From [Candidatus Thermochlorobacteriaceae] bacterium GBChlB (GTDB lineage Bacteria; Bacteroidota; Chlorobiia; Chlorobiales; Thermochlorobacteraceae): a stretch of 32,402 nt of DNA. A program made the position numbers and the translations under genes. Location: contig JPGV01000007.1 in NCBI GenBank assembly GCA_000724175.1, positions 68,021 through 100,422 of the forward strand, given 5' to 3'. The notes below the pieces were generated by a model. It worked only from the letters and a program-made list of their open reading frames with translations, did not search any database and was not told the DNA's origin. This document shows, piece after piece, positions 9,598-17,767 of the stretch (positions within the stretch are counted from its first letter, which is position 1; every line of letters starts with the position of its first letter).

Positions 9598-10917
9598 TTA
9601 ATCGACCGTAGGTCGACCGATGCTGAAATACTCGAATCCCAATGCTTTCATTTTTTGTGGCTCATAAACGTTGCGACCGTCGAAGATGACGCGGTTTTTC
9701 AGAAGTGATTTCATTTTATCGAAATCGGGATTTCGAAATTCGTTCCATTCGGTTACAATCACGAGTGCATCGGCGCCGCGCAGGGCGTCGTAATCGGTGT
9801 CAGTGAAAGTGATTGTGTCGCCGAAAATTTTTTTGACATTGTGCATCGCTTCTGGGTCGTAGGCAGCGATGCTGGCGCCGCGCTTCAAGAGTTCTTCAAT
9901 GACGACGAGCGAGGGCGCTTCGCGGATGTCGTCGGTGTTTGGCTTAAATGCCAGCCCCCAGAGCGCGATGTTTTTGCCTTTCAGCATTGCCGCGCCGCCG
10001 AAGTAGTGGTCGAGTTTCTCAATCAAAATTTTCTTTTGCGATTCATTGACTGCCTCGACCGACTTCAAGATTCTGAAATCGTAGCCGTATTCCTCGGCGG
10101 TTTTGATGACCGCTTTGACGTCCTTCGGGAAACAACTGCCGCCGTAGCCGACGCCCGCATACAGAAACTGCTTGCCGATGCGTGAATCGGTGCCGATGCC
10201 GCGTCGAACAGAGTCGACATTGGCGCCGACCTTGTCGCAAATGTTCGAAATTTCGTTCATAAAGGAAATCTTCAAGGCGAGCATGGCATTGGCGGCATAT
10301 TTGGTAAGTTCCGCGCTGCGCTCGTCCATAATCAAAATCGGATTGCCCTGCCGCACAAACGGTTCATACAGTTGCTTCATGGTCTCGATGGCGCGCGGAG
10401 ACGAACTGCCAATGACGACGCGCTCTGGCTTAAGGAAATCCTCGACAGCTACACCCTCGCGTAGAAATTCAGGATTGCTGACGACATCGAACTCGGTTTT
10501 GGCTGCCTCTGAAATCGCTGCGCGAACTTTTTCCGCCGTGCCGACGGGAACCGTGCTTTTATCGACGATGATTTTATACGACTTGATGAGTTTTCCAATC
10601 TCTCGCGCGGCGCTAAGCACATACTTCAAATCCGCCGAGCCGTCTTCGCCTTGCGGTGTTGGCAGCGCAAGGAAAATGACCTCGCTGGCATCAACAGCTT
10701 CAGCAAGATGGGTTGTAAAGCGAAGACGCTGCTCGCGCAGGTTGCGTTTGAACAGCACTTCCAAGCCGGGCTCAAAAATCGTAATCTCGCCCGACGAAAG
10801 TTTCTTGACTTTTTCCTCGACGATGTCGACGCATACAACGTCGTTGCCGGTTTCTGCAAAGCATGTCCCAGCAACTAAGCCGACATAGCCCGTGCCGATG
10901 ATGGCAATTTTGAACAT
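9598..10917 (-). CDS. ugd: UDP-glucose 6-dehydrogenase
   Basis: This 439-residue enzyme oxidises UDP-glucose to UDP-glucuronate with two NAD+, supplying sugar for surface polysaccharide. It has the N-terminal Rossmann motif GTGYVGLVAGTCFAE, the active-site Lys206 in ELTKYAANAML, and the catalytic Cys262 in GVGYGGSCFPKD. The C-terminal UDP-binding domain is complete (WGLAFKPNTDDIREAPS). The length is typical. It follows the TPR lipoprotein by 30 bases on the same strand, suggesting a shared envelope-related transcript. Confidence 0.96.
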   Translation of the reverse strand: MFKIAIIGTGYVGLVAGTCFAETGNDVVCVDIVEEKVKKLSSGEITIFEPGLEVLFKRNLREQRLRFTTHLAEAVDASEVIFLALPTPQGEDGSADLKYVLSAAREIGKLIKSYKIIVDKSTVPVGTAEKVRAAISEAAKTEFDVVSNPEFLREGVAVEDFLKPERVVIGSSSPRAIETMKQLYEPFVRQGNPILIMDERSAELTKYAANAMLALKISFMNEISNICDKVGANVDSVRRGIGTDSRIGKQFLYAGVGYGGSCFPKDVKAVIKTAEEYGYDFRILKSVEAVNESQKKILIEKLDHYFGGAAMLKGKNIALWGLAFKPNTDDIREAPSLVVIEELLKRGASIAAYDPEAMHNVKKIFGDTITFTDTDYDALRGADALVIVTEWNEFRNPDFDKMKSLLKNRVIFDGRNVYEPQKMKALGFEYFSIGRPTVD

Positions 10918-10947
10918 AAAAAATAGCGTTAGAAATTGTAAAAAAAA

Positions 10948-11571
10948 TTACTGCCTGTTTTCAAGCCGACGCAGCAGGGCGCCTGCGCGAAGCGAACTTT
11001 TATCCTTGATAATCTCGTATTGCATCCGCGCCGAATCTCGAACGCCCAATTCGTAATACGCCACGCCAAGGCTGTAACGCACCTCTGTATCGTCGGGTTT
11101 AAGTCGCAATGATGCTTCATACTGCGGAATCGCCGCGCGGTATTGTTTCAAGTTCATATACACGTTGCCTAAACTGGTGTAAACGTCGGCGTTGTTCGGT
11201 GTGAGCTGAACTAATTTTTTCGTCGGCTCGAGCGCGTCTTTGTATCGACCCAACTGAAAGCACATGGAAGTCAGAAGCACAAGCGACGTGGTATCGGACG
11301 GGTTGAGCATAGTTGCTTTCTCAAGTGAGGCAATCGCCTCGTCGTATTTACCAAGGCTGGCATAAGCCATGCCGAGTTTGGCGTGCGCTTTGGCGTTGTT
11401 CGGTGTGTATCGAAGCACTTCGGAAAGCTGGTCAATGTCCTCGCGCGCTCTCGCCTTTGGGTCATCGCACGCGACCAAAAGAGCGGAGAGGACAAATAAA
11501 ATCAAGACGGTTTGGGTCAAGGCGGTTTGGGTCAAGGCGGTTTGGGCGGCATTCAAAAAAATGTTCACCAT
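10948..11571 (-). CDS. TPR-repeat lipoprotein
   Basis: This is a 207-residue predicted lipoprotein when started at the ATG at 11571, four bases after the stop of the preceding TPR gene. The signal ends LSALLVAC. The mature protein has about four tetratricopeptide repeats (for example NAKAHAKLGMAYASLGKYDEA and NADVYTSLGNVYMNLKQYRAA), so it is a protein-interaction scaffold in the periplasm. The signal peptide contains a threefold pentapeptide repeat (TQTAL, TQTAL, TQTVL) made by a 15-bp tandem DNA repeat. An alternative ATG at 11607 would overlap the upstream gene and spoil the signal peptide. Function is not known beyond the scaffold fold. Confidence 0.82.
   Translation of the reverse strand: MVNIFLNAAQTALTQTALTQTVLILFVLSALLVACDDPKARAREDIDQLSEVLRYTPNNAKAHAKLGMAYASLGKYDEAIASLEKATMLNPSDTTSLVLLTSMCFQLGRYKDALEPTKKLVQLTPNNADVYTSLGNVYMNLKQYRAAIPQYEASLRLKPDDTEVRYSLGVAYYELGVRDSARMQYEIIKDKSSLRAGALLRRLENRQ
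11503..11547. repeat. Three-copy 15-bp tandem repeat inside a signal-peptide coding region
   Basis: The unit CAAGGCGGTTTGGGT occurs at 11503-11517 (one mismatch), 11518-11532 (exact) and 11533-11547 (last base differs). It is in frame with the TPR lipoprotein gene and encodes a five-residue repeat in the early hydrophobic part of the signal peptide. Confidence 0.9.
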
Positions 11572-11575
11572 TGCT

Positions 11576-12058
11576 CTAACTGATAACGGTTGAAAGTTGT
11601 TTGGCAAAGTCGTCGTCTAAGTTTTTCAAAATGTCATATTGTTTCCGTAAGCCAGTTTGATTGCCGATGCGAAAATAAATGAATCCTAAGGCTAAGTGCG
11701 CTTCAGCAAAATCGGGCTTCAATGAAATAGCTTTCTCAATGGCGGCAATCGCGTCGTCGTTTTTACCCAAGTCGTCCAGCGCATTGCCAAGATAAAAATA
11801 CCCGTCGGCATCGTCGGGCGCAAGCGCAACAGCCGCTTTGAACGATGCGACCGCGTTTTCAAGTTGCCCAAGGTTAAGCTGAACGCTGCCTAATCCCAGA
11901 AGCGCGTCTTTGAAGGTTGGATTCAGGTCAAGGGCTTTTTTGTAAGCCTGTTCGGCGTCTTTGAACTGTTGCGCGTTGAAATAAGATTCAGCAGATTGGA
12001 AAAGCGTCTCGGCTTCGGAGGATAACTTGCGATTTGAGTTGGCACTGTCGGAAGCCAT
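11576..12058 (-). CDS. TPR-repeat protein, cytoplasmic
   Basis: This 160-residue protein is built of about three to four TPR units (SAESYFNAQQFKDAEQAYKKA, LGSVQLNLGQLENAVASFKAA and LGNALDDLGKNDDAIAAIEKA are clear). It has no signal peptide or membrane segment, so it is a cytoplasmic adaptor. It begins 42 bases after tRNA-Asp and ends four bases before the start of a second TPR gene. The three are likely read as one transcript. The partner proteins are unknown. Confidence 0.82.
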   Translation of the reverse strand: MASDSANSNRKLSSEAETLFQSAESYFNAQQFKDAEQAYKKALDLNPTFKDALLGLGSVQLNLGQLENAVASFKAAVALAPDDADGYFYLGNALDDLGKNDDAIAAIEKAISLKPDFAEAHLALGFIYFRIGNQTGLRKQYDILKNLDDDFAKQLSTVIS

Positions 12059-12100
12059 GCGTAACGATGCGGATTGAGAAGCGTTGTCGCAAGCAAGTTG

Positions 12101-12174
12101 CGGAGCTGACGGGGCTCGAACCCGCGACCTCCTACGTGACAGGCAGGCGCTCTAACCAACTGAGCTACAGCTCC
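12101..12174 (-). tRNA. tRNA-Asp (GTC)
   Basis: A complete cloverleaf is seen on the minus strand. The acceptor GGAGCTG pairs with CAGCTCC, the D arm is GCTC/GAGC, the anticodon loop CTGTCAC gives GTC, the T arm contains GGTTCGAGCC, and the discriminator is G, as expected for Asp. CCA is not encoded. Confidence 0.96.
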
Positions 12175-12222
12175 ATCTTTCAAAGTTGCTGCGTCGCGCG
12201 CTTCAACTTCAAAAAAGGACTG

Positions 12223-12254
12223 CAAATATAGCGGTCGAGCGTTTGCTTTCCAAA
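12223..12254 (-). promoter_or_regulatory. Promoter of tRNA-Asp, Bacteroidota type
   Basis: On the minus strand TTTG (12254-12251), 20 bases, then TATATTTG (12230-12223) followed by CAG. This matches the TTTG/TAnnTTTG promoter of the Bacteroidota group and the same layout at tRNA-Ala and the dnaJ-like gene. Transcription would start about 40 bases before the tRNA. Confidence 0.65.
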
Positions 12255-12344
12255 AAGTTTGTGTATGGAACTTACGCAACATAGTAACTTGCGCAACGCA
12301 GTCAAAAGCGTTTTCTTTACGCCGAAACTATCCTGAGTGAAACC

Positions 12345-12533
12345 GTGCTAATTGATTCTGGCTATCATTGCGCCGTTTGCGGCGAATGGAACGAAACAAC
12401 CGTCGATGCGTCTGCTGGGCTGCATCAAACATACATTGAAGACTGCTTTGTCTGTTGCCACCCCAACACGCTCTACATCACGATTGACGACGAAACCGAC
12501 TCGGCTGAAATTGTAGCGGTATTTGAAGAGTGA
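12345..12533 (+). CDS. CPXCG motif-containing cysteine-rich protein
   Basis: This 62-residue protein starts at GTG. It has two cysteine pairs, CAVCGEWN near the N-terminus and CFVCCHPN later, which would bind zinc in a small ribbon. The intervening SAGLHQTYIEDC is characteristic of the PF14255 type. The first pair reads C-A-V-C-G rather than C-P-x-C-G. The biological role of the family is unknown. It lies between tRNA-Asp (divergent) and a convergent hypothetical gene whose stop is three bases away. Confidence 0.82.
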   Translation: MLIDSGYHCAVCGEWNETTVDASAGLHQTYIEDCFVCCHPNTLYITIDDETDSAEIVAVFEE

Positions 12534-12536
12534 ACG

Positions 12537-13133
12537 CTACAATCGGGTGATAAACTCGGTTGCTTTGTAGAACTCGGCGGCAGCATGCAGCACACCGGAT
12601 TCATCGGCGAGTGCGTCGGGCGAGAGATGTCGGGTGATTTTCAAAAACGGCAGGCGTTCGAGCAGGTTAAGAATATCGTCGCGGTTCTCGGCAATGATAG
12701 GAATGGTGGCATGCTCGCGCCAGTCCCATAGGTCGTCTTTGGCAAGATTCAGATGCTTGGCCGCAAGGTCGTCGTAATGCTCTTCGAGACGGGCGTGATA
12801 GCGCTGTAAGGAACTGCCCGATAAAATCACGGAGAAAATAAAATAGTTGCCATACCAAAACATGGTGCGGTAGGTAAAAATGTCGTTTCGCCCGTAGAAC
12901 TTTGGGAAGTCAAGCATTACATAGGGATAGCCTTCGTAGTTCTCGCCTTTGGCGATTTGCCCGCGCTTGAAATCGGTCTCTGGCGGCGCAAGCAATTTAT
13001 CGGGTTCAACCAATTTCAAATACGTGTCTCTGATGCCTCCCATCAGCGTTTTAAGTTTCTCGGTCGCCTGAAATTTAAGGTCAAATGCAGTGCGGCTCGA
13101 AAGAAGCGCGATTTCGTCGGAAGTGAATGGCAT
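12537..13133 (-). CDS. Conserved hypothetical protein, about 198 residues
   Basis: The frame encodes MPFTSDEIALLSSRTAFDLK from the ATG at 13133; the open frame upstream to 13250 has only a TTG and is probably not translated. The protein is soluble and has no recognised domain. The central part is rich in aromatic residues (YPYVMLDFPKFYGRNDIF, TMFWYGNYFIFSVIL). I have a general impression of similar uncharacterised proteins in Bacteroidota, but no function can be given. It is divergent from the esterase gene. Confidence 0.72.
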   Translation of the reverse strand: MPFTSDEIALLSSRTAFDLKFQATEKLKTLMGGIRDTYLKLVEPDKLLAPPETDFKRGQIAKGENYEGYPYVMLDFPKFYGRNDIFTYRTMFWYGNYFIFSVILSGSSLQRYHARLEEHYDDLAAKHLNLAKDDLWDWREHATIPIIAENRDDILNLLERLPFLKITRHLSPDALADESGVLHAAAEFYKATEFITRL

Positions 13134-13273
13134 GATGAAAGCGTGTCGTAATTGTGTGTCAAAATACAATAGTTTTGTCCAATCCAGAAAGCACGCCATG
13201 TAGAGGGCGAGAATTTTGCGTGGCGAGAAATTGAGATATTTTTGGCGCAATCAAAAACCCGCTCGTAATCAAA

Positions 13274-14692
13274 ATGAACGTCTATCACGCCATTAAAGAG
13301 TCGCTGCACGCCCTAACGCATCTTTCAAGCGTGGGGTTGCGGCAGCAATTGCTCAATGCGCTATGGGAATCGCTCCGTGCCACCCATCATATTCCGCTCA
13401 CCTTTGCCGATGAAGCAACGTTTCTTTACAACGGCGACGCTGAGCGCGTGCAATGGAACGGTGACTTCAATCGCTGGGGTGGGCAGTCCAGCCCGCCTTC
13501 ACAGGGAAAACGCATGGGCAAAAGCGATATGTGGATGCTCGAGAGACACTTCCCAAGCGACGCGCGGCTCGACTACAAAATCGTGCTCAACGGCAAACAC
13601 TGGATGTTAGACCCAGCAAACCCGTTTGTGTGTGTAAGCGGCTACGGCGCAAGTTCCGAACTGCGAATGCCGATGTTTTTTTATCCGCCTGCCCTTAGCC
13701 GCCGCGCTGATGTCAAGCCCGGAACCATGAGCGAGACATTCACCATTCAGAGCCGACACTTGGGCTACGCGATAAACTTTTCCGTTTATACCCCCAGCGG
13801 CTCGGAGCATCGCTCAAACTTGCCCGTCATGTATGCGACCGACGGACACGAATACGCAAGCGACGAGATGGGCGGCGTCGCCGTCGCGCTCGATAACCTC
13901 ATTCACGACAAGCGCATTAAGCCCGTGCTTGCCGTGTTTATCGACCCCAGAAATCCCGCCAATCCCGACGACAATCGCCGCATGGAGCAGTATGCCTGCA
14001 ATCCAAAGTTTTTGAAATTTGTAACGGAAGAACTCGTGCCGCTCATAGACGCCACTTACCGAACTGCGCCAACGCCGGACGCCCGACTCATGCTCGGCAC
14101 ATCGATGGGCGGGCTGTGCGCAGCATATTTTGCGGCGAAAGCCTCGAGCGTCTTTCACCTTGTCGCCATTCAATCGCCCGCATTTTGGAACAAACCGGAG
14201 ATTTTTCAGCTCATTGAGCACGCGCCGCTGGTGCCGATGCGGTTTTATATGAGCGTCGGGCTCATCTACGACCTGCACGCCAACGCCCGCCGAATGCGCG
14301 ACCTCTTGGAACTGCGCGGCTACGAACTCTTTTACCGCGAGTTCAATCAGAGCCATTCGTGGGGAAATTGGCGCGGACAAATGGAAGAACTCTTGCGTTA
14401 CTTTTGGGGAACAGTGCCCTCGCACACGCACCATGCCACAAGCCATGTGCCGAATGACTTTGTCTTTTTACCGCCAACGAAAGTAATTCGTTACACGGTT
14501 GGACGGCGCGCTAAGGTCTCGCTCAAACTCTACGACCGATTCGGAAAAACGGCGGCAGCGCTCGTCGACAAATACCAAACTACGGGGCGCTACACCGTTG
14601 AAATTCCAAAAGACCAGCTCGAGGGCGGCGTGTATTTTTATCAACTGTGTATCGATAAGCTAAACCGCACCAAAACCATTATGGTGCGCTGA
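13274..14692 (+). CDS. Esterase D/enterochelin-esterase-like hydrolase with N-terminal E-set and T9SS-like C-terminal domain
   Basis: This is a 472-residue protein of three parts. Residues about 45-120 look like an E-set/CBM48 domain ([12 protein letters not shown], then [16 protein letters not shown]). Residues about 150-375 are an alpha/beta hydrolase of the putative esterase family (PF00756), with nucleophile Ser277 in [10 protein letters not shown] and a likely catalytic His361 in NQSHSWGNW. Residues about 405-472 ([19 protein letters not shown] through GGVYFYQL to the end) match the pattern of type A T9SS C-terminal sorting domains. No N-terminal signal peptide is visible, which is odd for a T9SS cargo. 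Likely substrates are esters of sugars or siderophore-like compounds; this is inference. Confidence 0.85.
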   Translation: MNVYHAIKESLHALTHLSSVGLRQQLLNALWESLRATHHIPLTFADEATFLYNGDAERVQWNGDFNRWGGQSSPPSQGKRMGKSDMWMLERHFPSDARLDYKIVLNGKHWMLDPANPFVCVSGYGASSELRMPMFFYPPALSRRADVKPGTMSETFTIQSRHLGYAINFSVYTPSGSEHRSNLPVMYATDGHEYASDEMGGVAVALDNLIHDKRIKPVLAVFIDPRNPANPDDNRRMEQYACNPKFLKFVTEELVPLIDATYRTAPTPDARLMLGTSMGGLCAAYFAAKASSVFHLVAIQSPAFWNKPEIFQLIEHAPLVPMRFYMSVGLIYDLHANARRMRDLLELRGYELFYREFNQSHSWGNWRGQMEELLRYFWGTVPSHTHHATSHVPNDFVFLPPTKVIRYTVGRRAKVSLKLYDRFGKTAAALVDKYQTTGRYTVEIPKDQLEGGVYFYQLCIDKLNRTKTIMVR

Positions 14693-14987
14693 CAGAAGCC
14701 GCCGCTGGGCTGGCAGAACCGACATCGCTTTTCGGTGCATCGCTCTTTGGCGTGTCAGATTTCGGCGCCGCCGTCGACGGCGTATCGCTTTTTGCGGCGG
14801 GCGCGTTTTTGTAATCGGTGTTGTAAAACCCAGTGCCTTTCAAAATAAATCCGCCCGACGCGCTGATGACGCGCTCAAGTCCCGCCGTCTGACAATTTGG
14901 ACAATCCGTTAAAGCGCTGTCGCTAATGCGCTGTTGAATTTCATACTCGTAGCCGCAGTTTCGGCATCGGTAGTGATACATTGGCAT
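14679..14987 (-). CDS. FmdB-type zinc ribbon protein
   Basis: This 102-residue protein begins [16 protein letters not shown], with a second pair DCPNC. Together these form the single zinc ribbon of the FmdB putative regulator family. A short helix [15 protein letters not shown] follows, as is usual. The last 40 residues are a low-complexity tail of repeated SDTP, KSDAP and KSDV units. Its 3' end overlaps the convergent esterase gene by 14 bases. It has a clear Shine-Dalgarno sequence, unlike most genes here. Its role is undefined; FmdB-family proteins have been proposed to act in regulation or ribosome-related functions. Confidence 0.88.
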   Translation of the reverse strand: MPMYHYRCRNCGYEYEIQQRISDSALTDCPNCQTAGLERVISASGGFILKGTGFYNTDYKNAPAAKSDTPSTAAPKSDTPKSDAPKSDVGSASPAAASVSAP

Positions 14988-14995
14988 ATAAAATT

Positions 14996-15001
14996 CTCCT
15001 C
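14996..15001 (-). promoter_or_regulatory. Shine-Dalgarno site of the FmdB-type gene
   Basis: GAGGAG on the minus strand lies 8 bases before the ATG at 14987. It is notable because the other starts in the window lack such a motif; it fixes this start. Confidence 0.6.
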
Positions 15002-15300
15002 AAAAATGAAAAAGTGGATGATTTTTTTCAGCACCGAGTAACGCCGAAATTTTACAGAAAAGTTCCGCCGACACCGCACCGTCGCGAATGAACAAAACCC
15101 TCCGCAGGCTGCGACGGTTGTATGAAATTAACATGGCTTTTTTAAACCGATGTGCTAATTTTGTGATAGTTTTAAAAGAGGCATAAGTTTTGATGCTTTT
15201 CTTTTGGTATGTCTCTAAGTGGCGTTGCGGCCCAAAGTTACAAAAAACGAGAAGTAGAGTCATAACAAACTAAGTCCTAACCATTTTCTTTTTGCGGCAA
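15002..15300. other. Intergenic region between the FmdB-type gene and the LOV kinase gene
   Basis: This is about 300 bases without a convincing gene. A minus-strand open frame of 87 codons here has no family features and odd composition. The stretch is more AT-rich than its neighbours and should hold divergent promoters for the FmdB-type gene and the kinase. Apart from one candidate kinase promoter at 15160-15192, I see no repeat or RNA structure in it. Confidence 0.5.
15160..15192 (+). promoter_or_regulatory. Candidate promoter of the LOV kinase gene
   Basis: TTTG (15160-15163), 20 bases, then TAAGTTTTG (15184-15192). This is the TAnnTTTG element with one extra T. The spacing equals that of the tRNA promoters in this window. 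The leader to the ATG at 15301 would be about 100 bases. Confidence 0.35.
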
Positions 15301-17238
15301 ATGGATGAAAGCCAACTTCTTGCGCTCATTTACGACAGTGCGGACATCGGAATGTGCGTTACAGACGAACAGTGTAACTTTGTGCGCGTCAATAAAGCCT
15401 ACTGCAAAACCTACGGATACGAGCCCGAAGAACTGCTGGGGCAGCCGTTCACGAAAGTCGTGCCACCGCACTTGCGCGAATGGGCAAAAGAACTGCACAG
15501 CAAATACTTAGACTGCCAAACCGATAGCAGCGCAGGCGAGTGGCAGGTGGTGCATAAAAACGGCAGCATCCGCGACATCTATGTAACCGCAGCAAGGCTG
15601 ATTGCTGCCGATGGCAAGCGCTACAAGGTAACAACCGTTACCGACATTACCGACAAAAAGCGGATTCAGGAAGAGCTCCATTTGAAAGACCGCGCCATCA
15701 GCACCGCACGCAATAGCATCATTATTGCCGATAATCGCCAGCCCGATTTGCCGATTATTTATGTTAATCCGGCATTCGAGCAAATGACGGGCTATGAGTT
15801 GAAAGAAGTGTTAGGCAAAAACTGCCGATTGTTGCAAGGTAAAGATACCGACCCATCTGCGCGCGTACTCATGCGTGAGGCGATTGAGCAAGGAAAAGAT
15901 TGCAGCGTTGTCATCAAAAATTACCGTAAGGACGGCACGCCGTTTTGGAACGAAATTTACCTCTCGCCGGTCAGAGACCAAAGCGGCGCCATCACGCATT
16001 GGTTTGGCATTGCAACCGATGTAACCGAGCGCAAGTCAATAGAAGAGCAGTTGCTGCGCTCGCAACGTATGGAGAGCCTTAGCACGCTCACCAGCGGCAT
16101 TGCACACGACATCAACAATATGCTGACGCCCGTGCTAATGGGACTAAAGCTCATGCGCTCAAAAATAACCGATGAAAAGGGCATCAAACGGCTCGATGTC
16201 ATGGAAGCCAGTTTGCAGCGTGGCGCGGGACTGGTGCGCCAGATGCTCAGTTTTGCACGCGGCGCAGAAGGGAAGTATGAAAAGCAATCCATTGAACCGA
16301 TTGTCAAAGAGGTTGAGCGGCTCATTCGCGAAACCTTTCCGAAAAGCATCTCGCTGCTCGTCAAGGTGTCTGAAAAAGCATGGAAGGTAAATGCCGACAG
16401 CATTCAACTCAACCAAGCGCTCCTGAATCTGTGCATCAACGCCCGAGATGCCATGCCCAACGGTGGGCAGTTGCTCATCTCAGCAGAAAACGCGGTCATT
16501 GATGACGCCTTTGTTCACCGACATCCGCAGGCGACCGTAGGCAACTATGTGGCTGTTATAGTGTCCGACACTGGCACAGGAATTGAACCAAGCGTCATAG
16601 AACGAATTTTTGAGCCGTTTTTCACGACAAAAGACCCAGATAAAGGCACGGGCTTAGGGCTGGCAATCGTCTTTTCGGTGGTAAAGAGGCACAGTGGATT
16701 TGTGGTCGTCAAAAGCACGGTCGGCGAGGGAACAACGTTCACCATCTATTTACCAGTGGCTCAAAGTGATGCTGAAACAATCGACGATGACTCCGCGCTC
16801 ATGGATAAGTCAAAGTTTATTTTGCTCGTCGAAGATGAAGCCTTCGTGCGAGATGTCGCCGAAGATACGCTCATCGAGGCGGGCTATAAGGTCATCACCG
16901 CCAAAGATGGCGCGGAAGCCGTTGGCATTTATGCAGAGCGCAAAGATGAAATCGCACTGGTGCTGACCGATTTGGTGATGCCCACAATGGACGGCATTGC
17001 AGAAATTCGCATCCTGCGGCGTATCAACCCGTCGGTGAAGGTAATTGTGGCAAGCGGGCTGTTAGACAAAGAAAATATGAACCGATTAGCCGAACTCGAC
17101 GTTGTAGAAACACTGATGAAGCCTTACACGACCGACACGCTGATGGAAGCCGTTGAAAACGCATTAAGCCCAACACCGCCAAGAATGGTTCAGAAAGTGA
17201 AAGGAGAAAAACTAAACTCGAGGGAAATGAGGTCATAG
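15301..17238 (+). CDS. PAS-LOV hybrid histidine kinase with C-terminal receiver
   Basis: This is a 645-residue cytoplasmic sensor kinase with no membrane segment. Domains in order: PAS (about 1-120), LOV (about 134-245), histidine kinase dimerisation domain with His269 in GIAHDINNM, ATPase domain with N-box [11 protein letters not shown] and GTGLGLAIV, then a receiver with phospho-acceptor Asp557 in LVLTDLVMP. The LOV domain has the flavin-adduct motif GKNCRLLQG (Cys175) and the flavin-contacting Asn207 (KNYRKDG) and Asn217 (FWNE), closely like YtvA. The usual Gln near the end of the domain (FVGIQ in YtvA) is Ala238 (FGIA). It should sense blue light through FMN. It sits 202 bases upstream of gvpA on the same strand, which suggests but does not prove control of gas vesicle genes. 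An in-frame TTG at 15292 is an alternative start. Confidence 0.93.
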   Translation: MDESQLLALIYDSADIGMCVTDEQCNFVRVNKAYCKTYGYEPEELLGQPFTKVVPPHLREWAKELHSKYLDCQTDSSAGEWQVVHKNGSIRDIYVTAARLIAADGKRYKVTTVTDITDKKRIQEELHLKDRAISTARNSIIIADNRQPDLPIIYVNPAFEQMTGYELKEVLGKNCRLLQGKDTDPSARVLMREAIEQGKDCSVVIKNYRKDGTPFWNEIYLSPVRDQSGAITHWFGIATDVTERKSIEEQLLRSQRMESLSTLTSGIAHDINNMLTPVLMGLKLMRSKITDEKGIKRLDVMEASLQRGAGLVRQMLSFARGAEGKYEKQSIEPIVKEVERLIRETFPKSISLLVKVSEKAWKVNADSIQLNQALLNLCINARDAMPNGGQLLISAENAVIDDAFVHRHPQATVGNYVAVIVSDTGTGIEPSVIERIFEPFFTTKDPDKGTGLGLAIVFSVVKRHSGFVVVKSTVGEGTTFTIYLPVAQSDAETIDDDSALMDKSKFILLVEDEAFVRDVAEDTLIEAGYKVITAKDGAEAVGIYAERKDEIALVLTDLVMPTMDGIAEIRILRRINPSVKVIVASGLLDKENMNRLAELDVVETLMKPYTTDTLMEAVENALSPTPPRMVQKVKGEKLNSREMRS

Positions 17239-17280
17239 CAAAGGCTGAACAGATGAGCGCAACTGAGAAGAACAAGTGCG

Positions 17281-17409
17281 ATGTGGGATAGTCGACGAAA
17301 ACGACGAAAACGACGAAAACGACGAAAACGACGAAAATCTGTCTCGGCAGAAACCGCAGCCGAGCAATCTGGGTGGGCAGAAGTCGCCGCCGCTTTTGCC
17401 AAACGATAA
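17281..17409 (+). CDS. Possible small basic protein with five RRK repeats
   Basis: From the ATG at 17281 an open frame of 42 codons reads MWDS, then Arg-Arg-Lys five times, then SVSAETAAEQSGWAEVAAAF, ending AKR before TAA. The basic block is exactly the 9-bp tandem repeat at 17293-17337. The frame lies between the kinase and gvpA, in the same direction, and ends 31 bases before gvpA. It may be a real small protein, a leader peptide or a chance frame; it has no Shine-Dalgarno site, but neither do its neighbours. I do not recognise the sequence. Confidence 0.3.
   Translation: MWDSRRKRRKRRKRRKRRKSVSAETAAEQSGWAEVAAAFAKR
17293..17337. repeat. Five-copy perfect 9-bp tandem repeat upstream of gvpA
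   Basis: CGACGAAAA is repeated five times without a mismatch over 45 bases, ending 103 bases before the gvpA ATG. Perfect short repeats like this can change copy number by slippage. Here that would alter promoter or leader spacing in front of the main gas vesicle gene, or the length of the small basic frame. Confidence 0.95.
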
Positions 17410-17440
17410 AACTTGGCGGCAATCATAAACACAGACAAAC

Positions 17441-17647
17441 ATGGCAATTGAAAAATCAACGGGGTCATCGAGCCTTGCGGAAGTCATCGACCGCATTTTG
17501 GACAAGGGCATTGTGATTGACGCTTTTGCGCGCGTCTCACTTGTCGGTATCGAACTGCTGTCGGTCGAAGCCCGCGTCGTAGTGGCGTCGGTTGAAACCT
17601 ACTTGAAGTATGCAGAGGCAATCGGCTTAACCGCGACGGCTGCATAA
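17441..17647 (+). CDS. gvpA: Gas vesicle major structural protein GvpA
   Basis: This is a 68-residue shell protein that forms the ribbed wall of the gas vesicle. It has the family core almost intact: [40 protein letters not shown], and [12 protein letters not shown]. The alpha-beta-beta-alpha pattern and length are normal, though the C-terminal tail is short (TATAA). It is the first recognised gene of the cluster. A small hairpin (GCCAA 17398-17402 with TTGGC 17413-17417) lies in its leader. Only one gvpA copy is present here, so expression must be strong relative to the genes behind it. Confidence 0.97.
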   Translation: MAIEKSTGSSSLAEVIDRILDKGIVIDAFARVSLVGIELLSVEARVVVASVETYLKYAEAIGLTATAA

Positions 17648-17767
17648 CTTGTCGGCATACGACTTCTTGCTATCTTGTCCTTCGTTGGCGCAGCAATACA
17701 GTGCGTCCAAGCACAGGATACCAACGGAGTCAGCCGTGTTTCAACTGCCGATGAAGATGAGCTAAGT

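Noticed and set aside
12269-12298. Near-direct repeat AACTTACGCAAC / AACTTGCGCAAC, 18 bp apart, before the CPXCG gene
   Set aside because: Imperfect, short and not supported by any promoter element; could be chance.
13814-14446. Minus-strand open frame of 210 codons
   Set aside because: Antisense shadow of the esterase gene, with no recognisable features.
15000-15263. Minus-strand open frame of 87 codons between the FmdB-type gene and the kinase
   Set aside because: No family features, unlikely composition, and it covers the region needed for promoters.
17293-17337. Possible CRISPR array
   Set aside because: The repeats are 9 bp and directly abutting with no spacers.
17024-17422. Minus-strand frame with Phe-Val-Val repeats upstream of gvpA
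   Set aside because: It is the reverse reading of the 9-bp tandem repeat and overlaps the receiver domain of the kinase gene.
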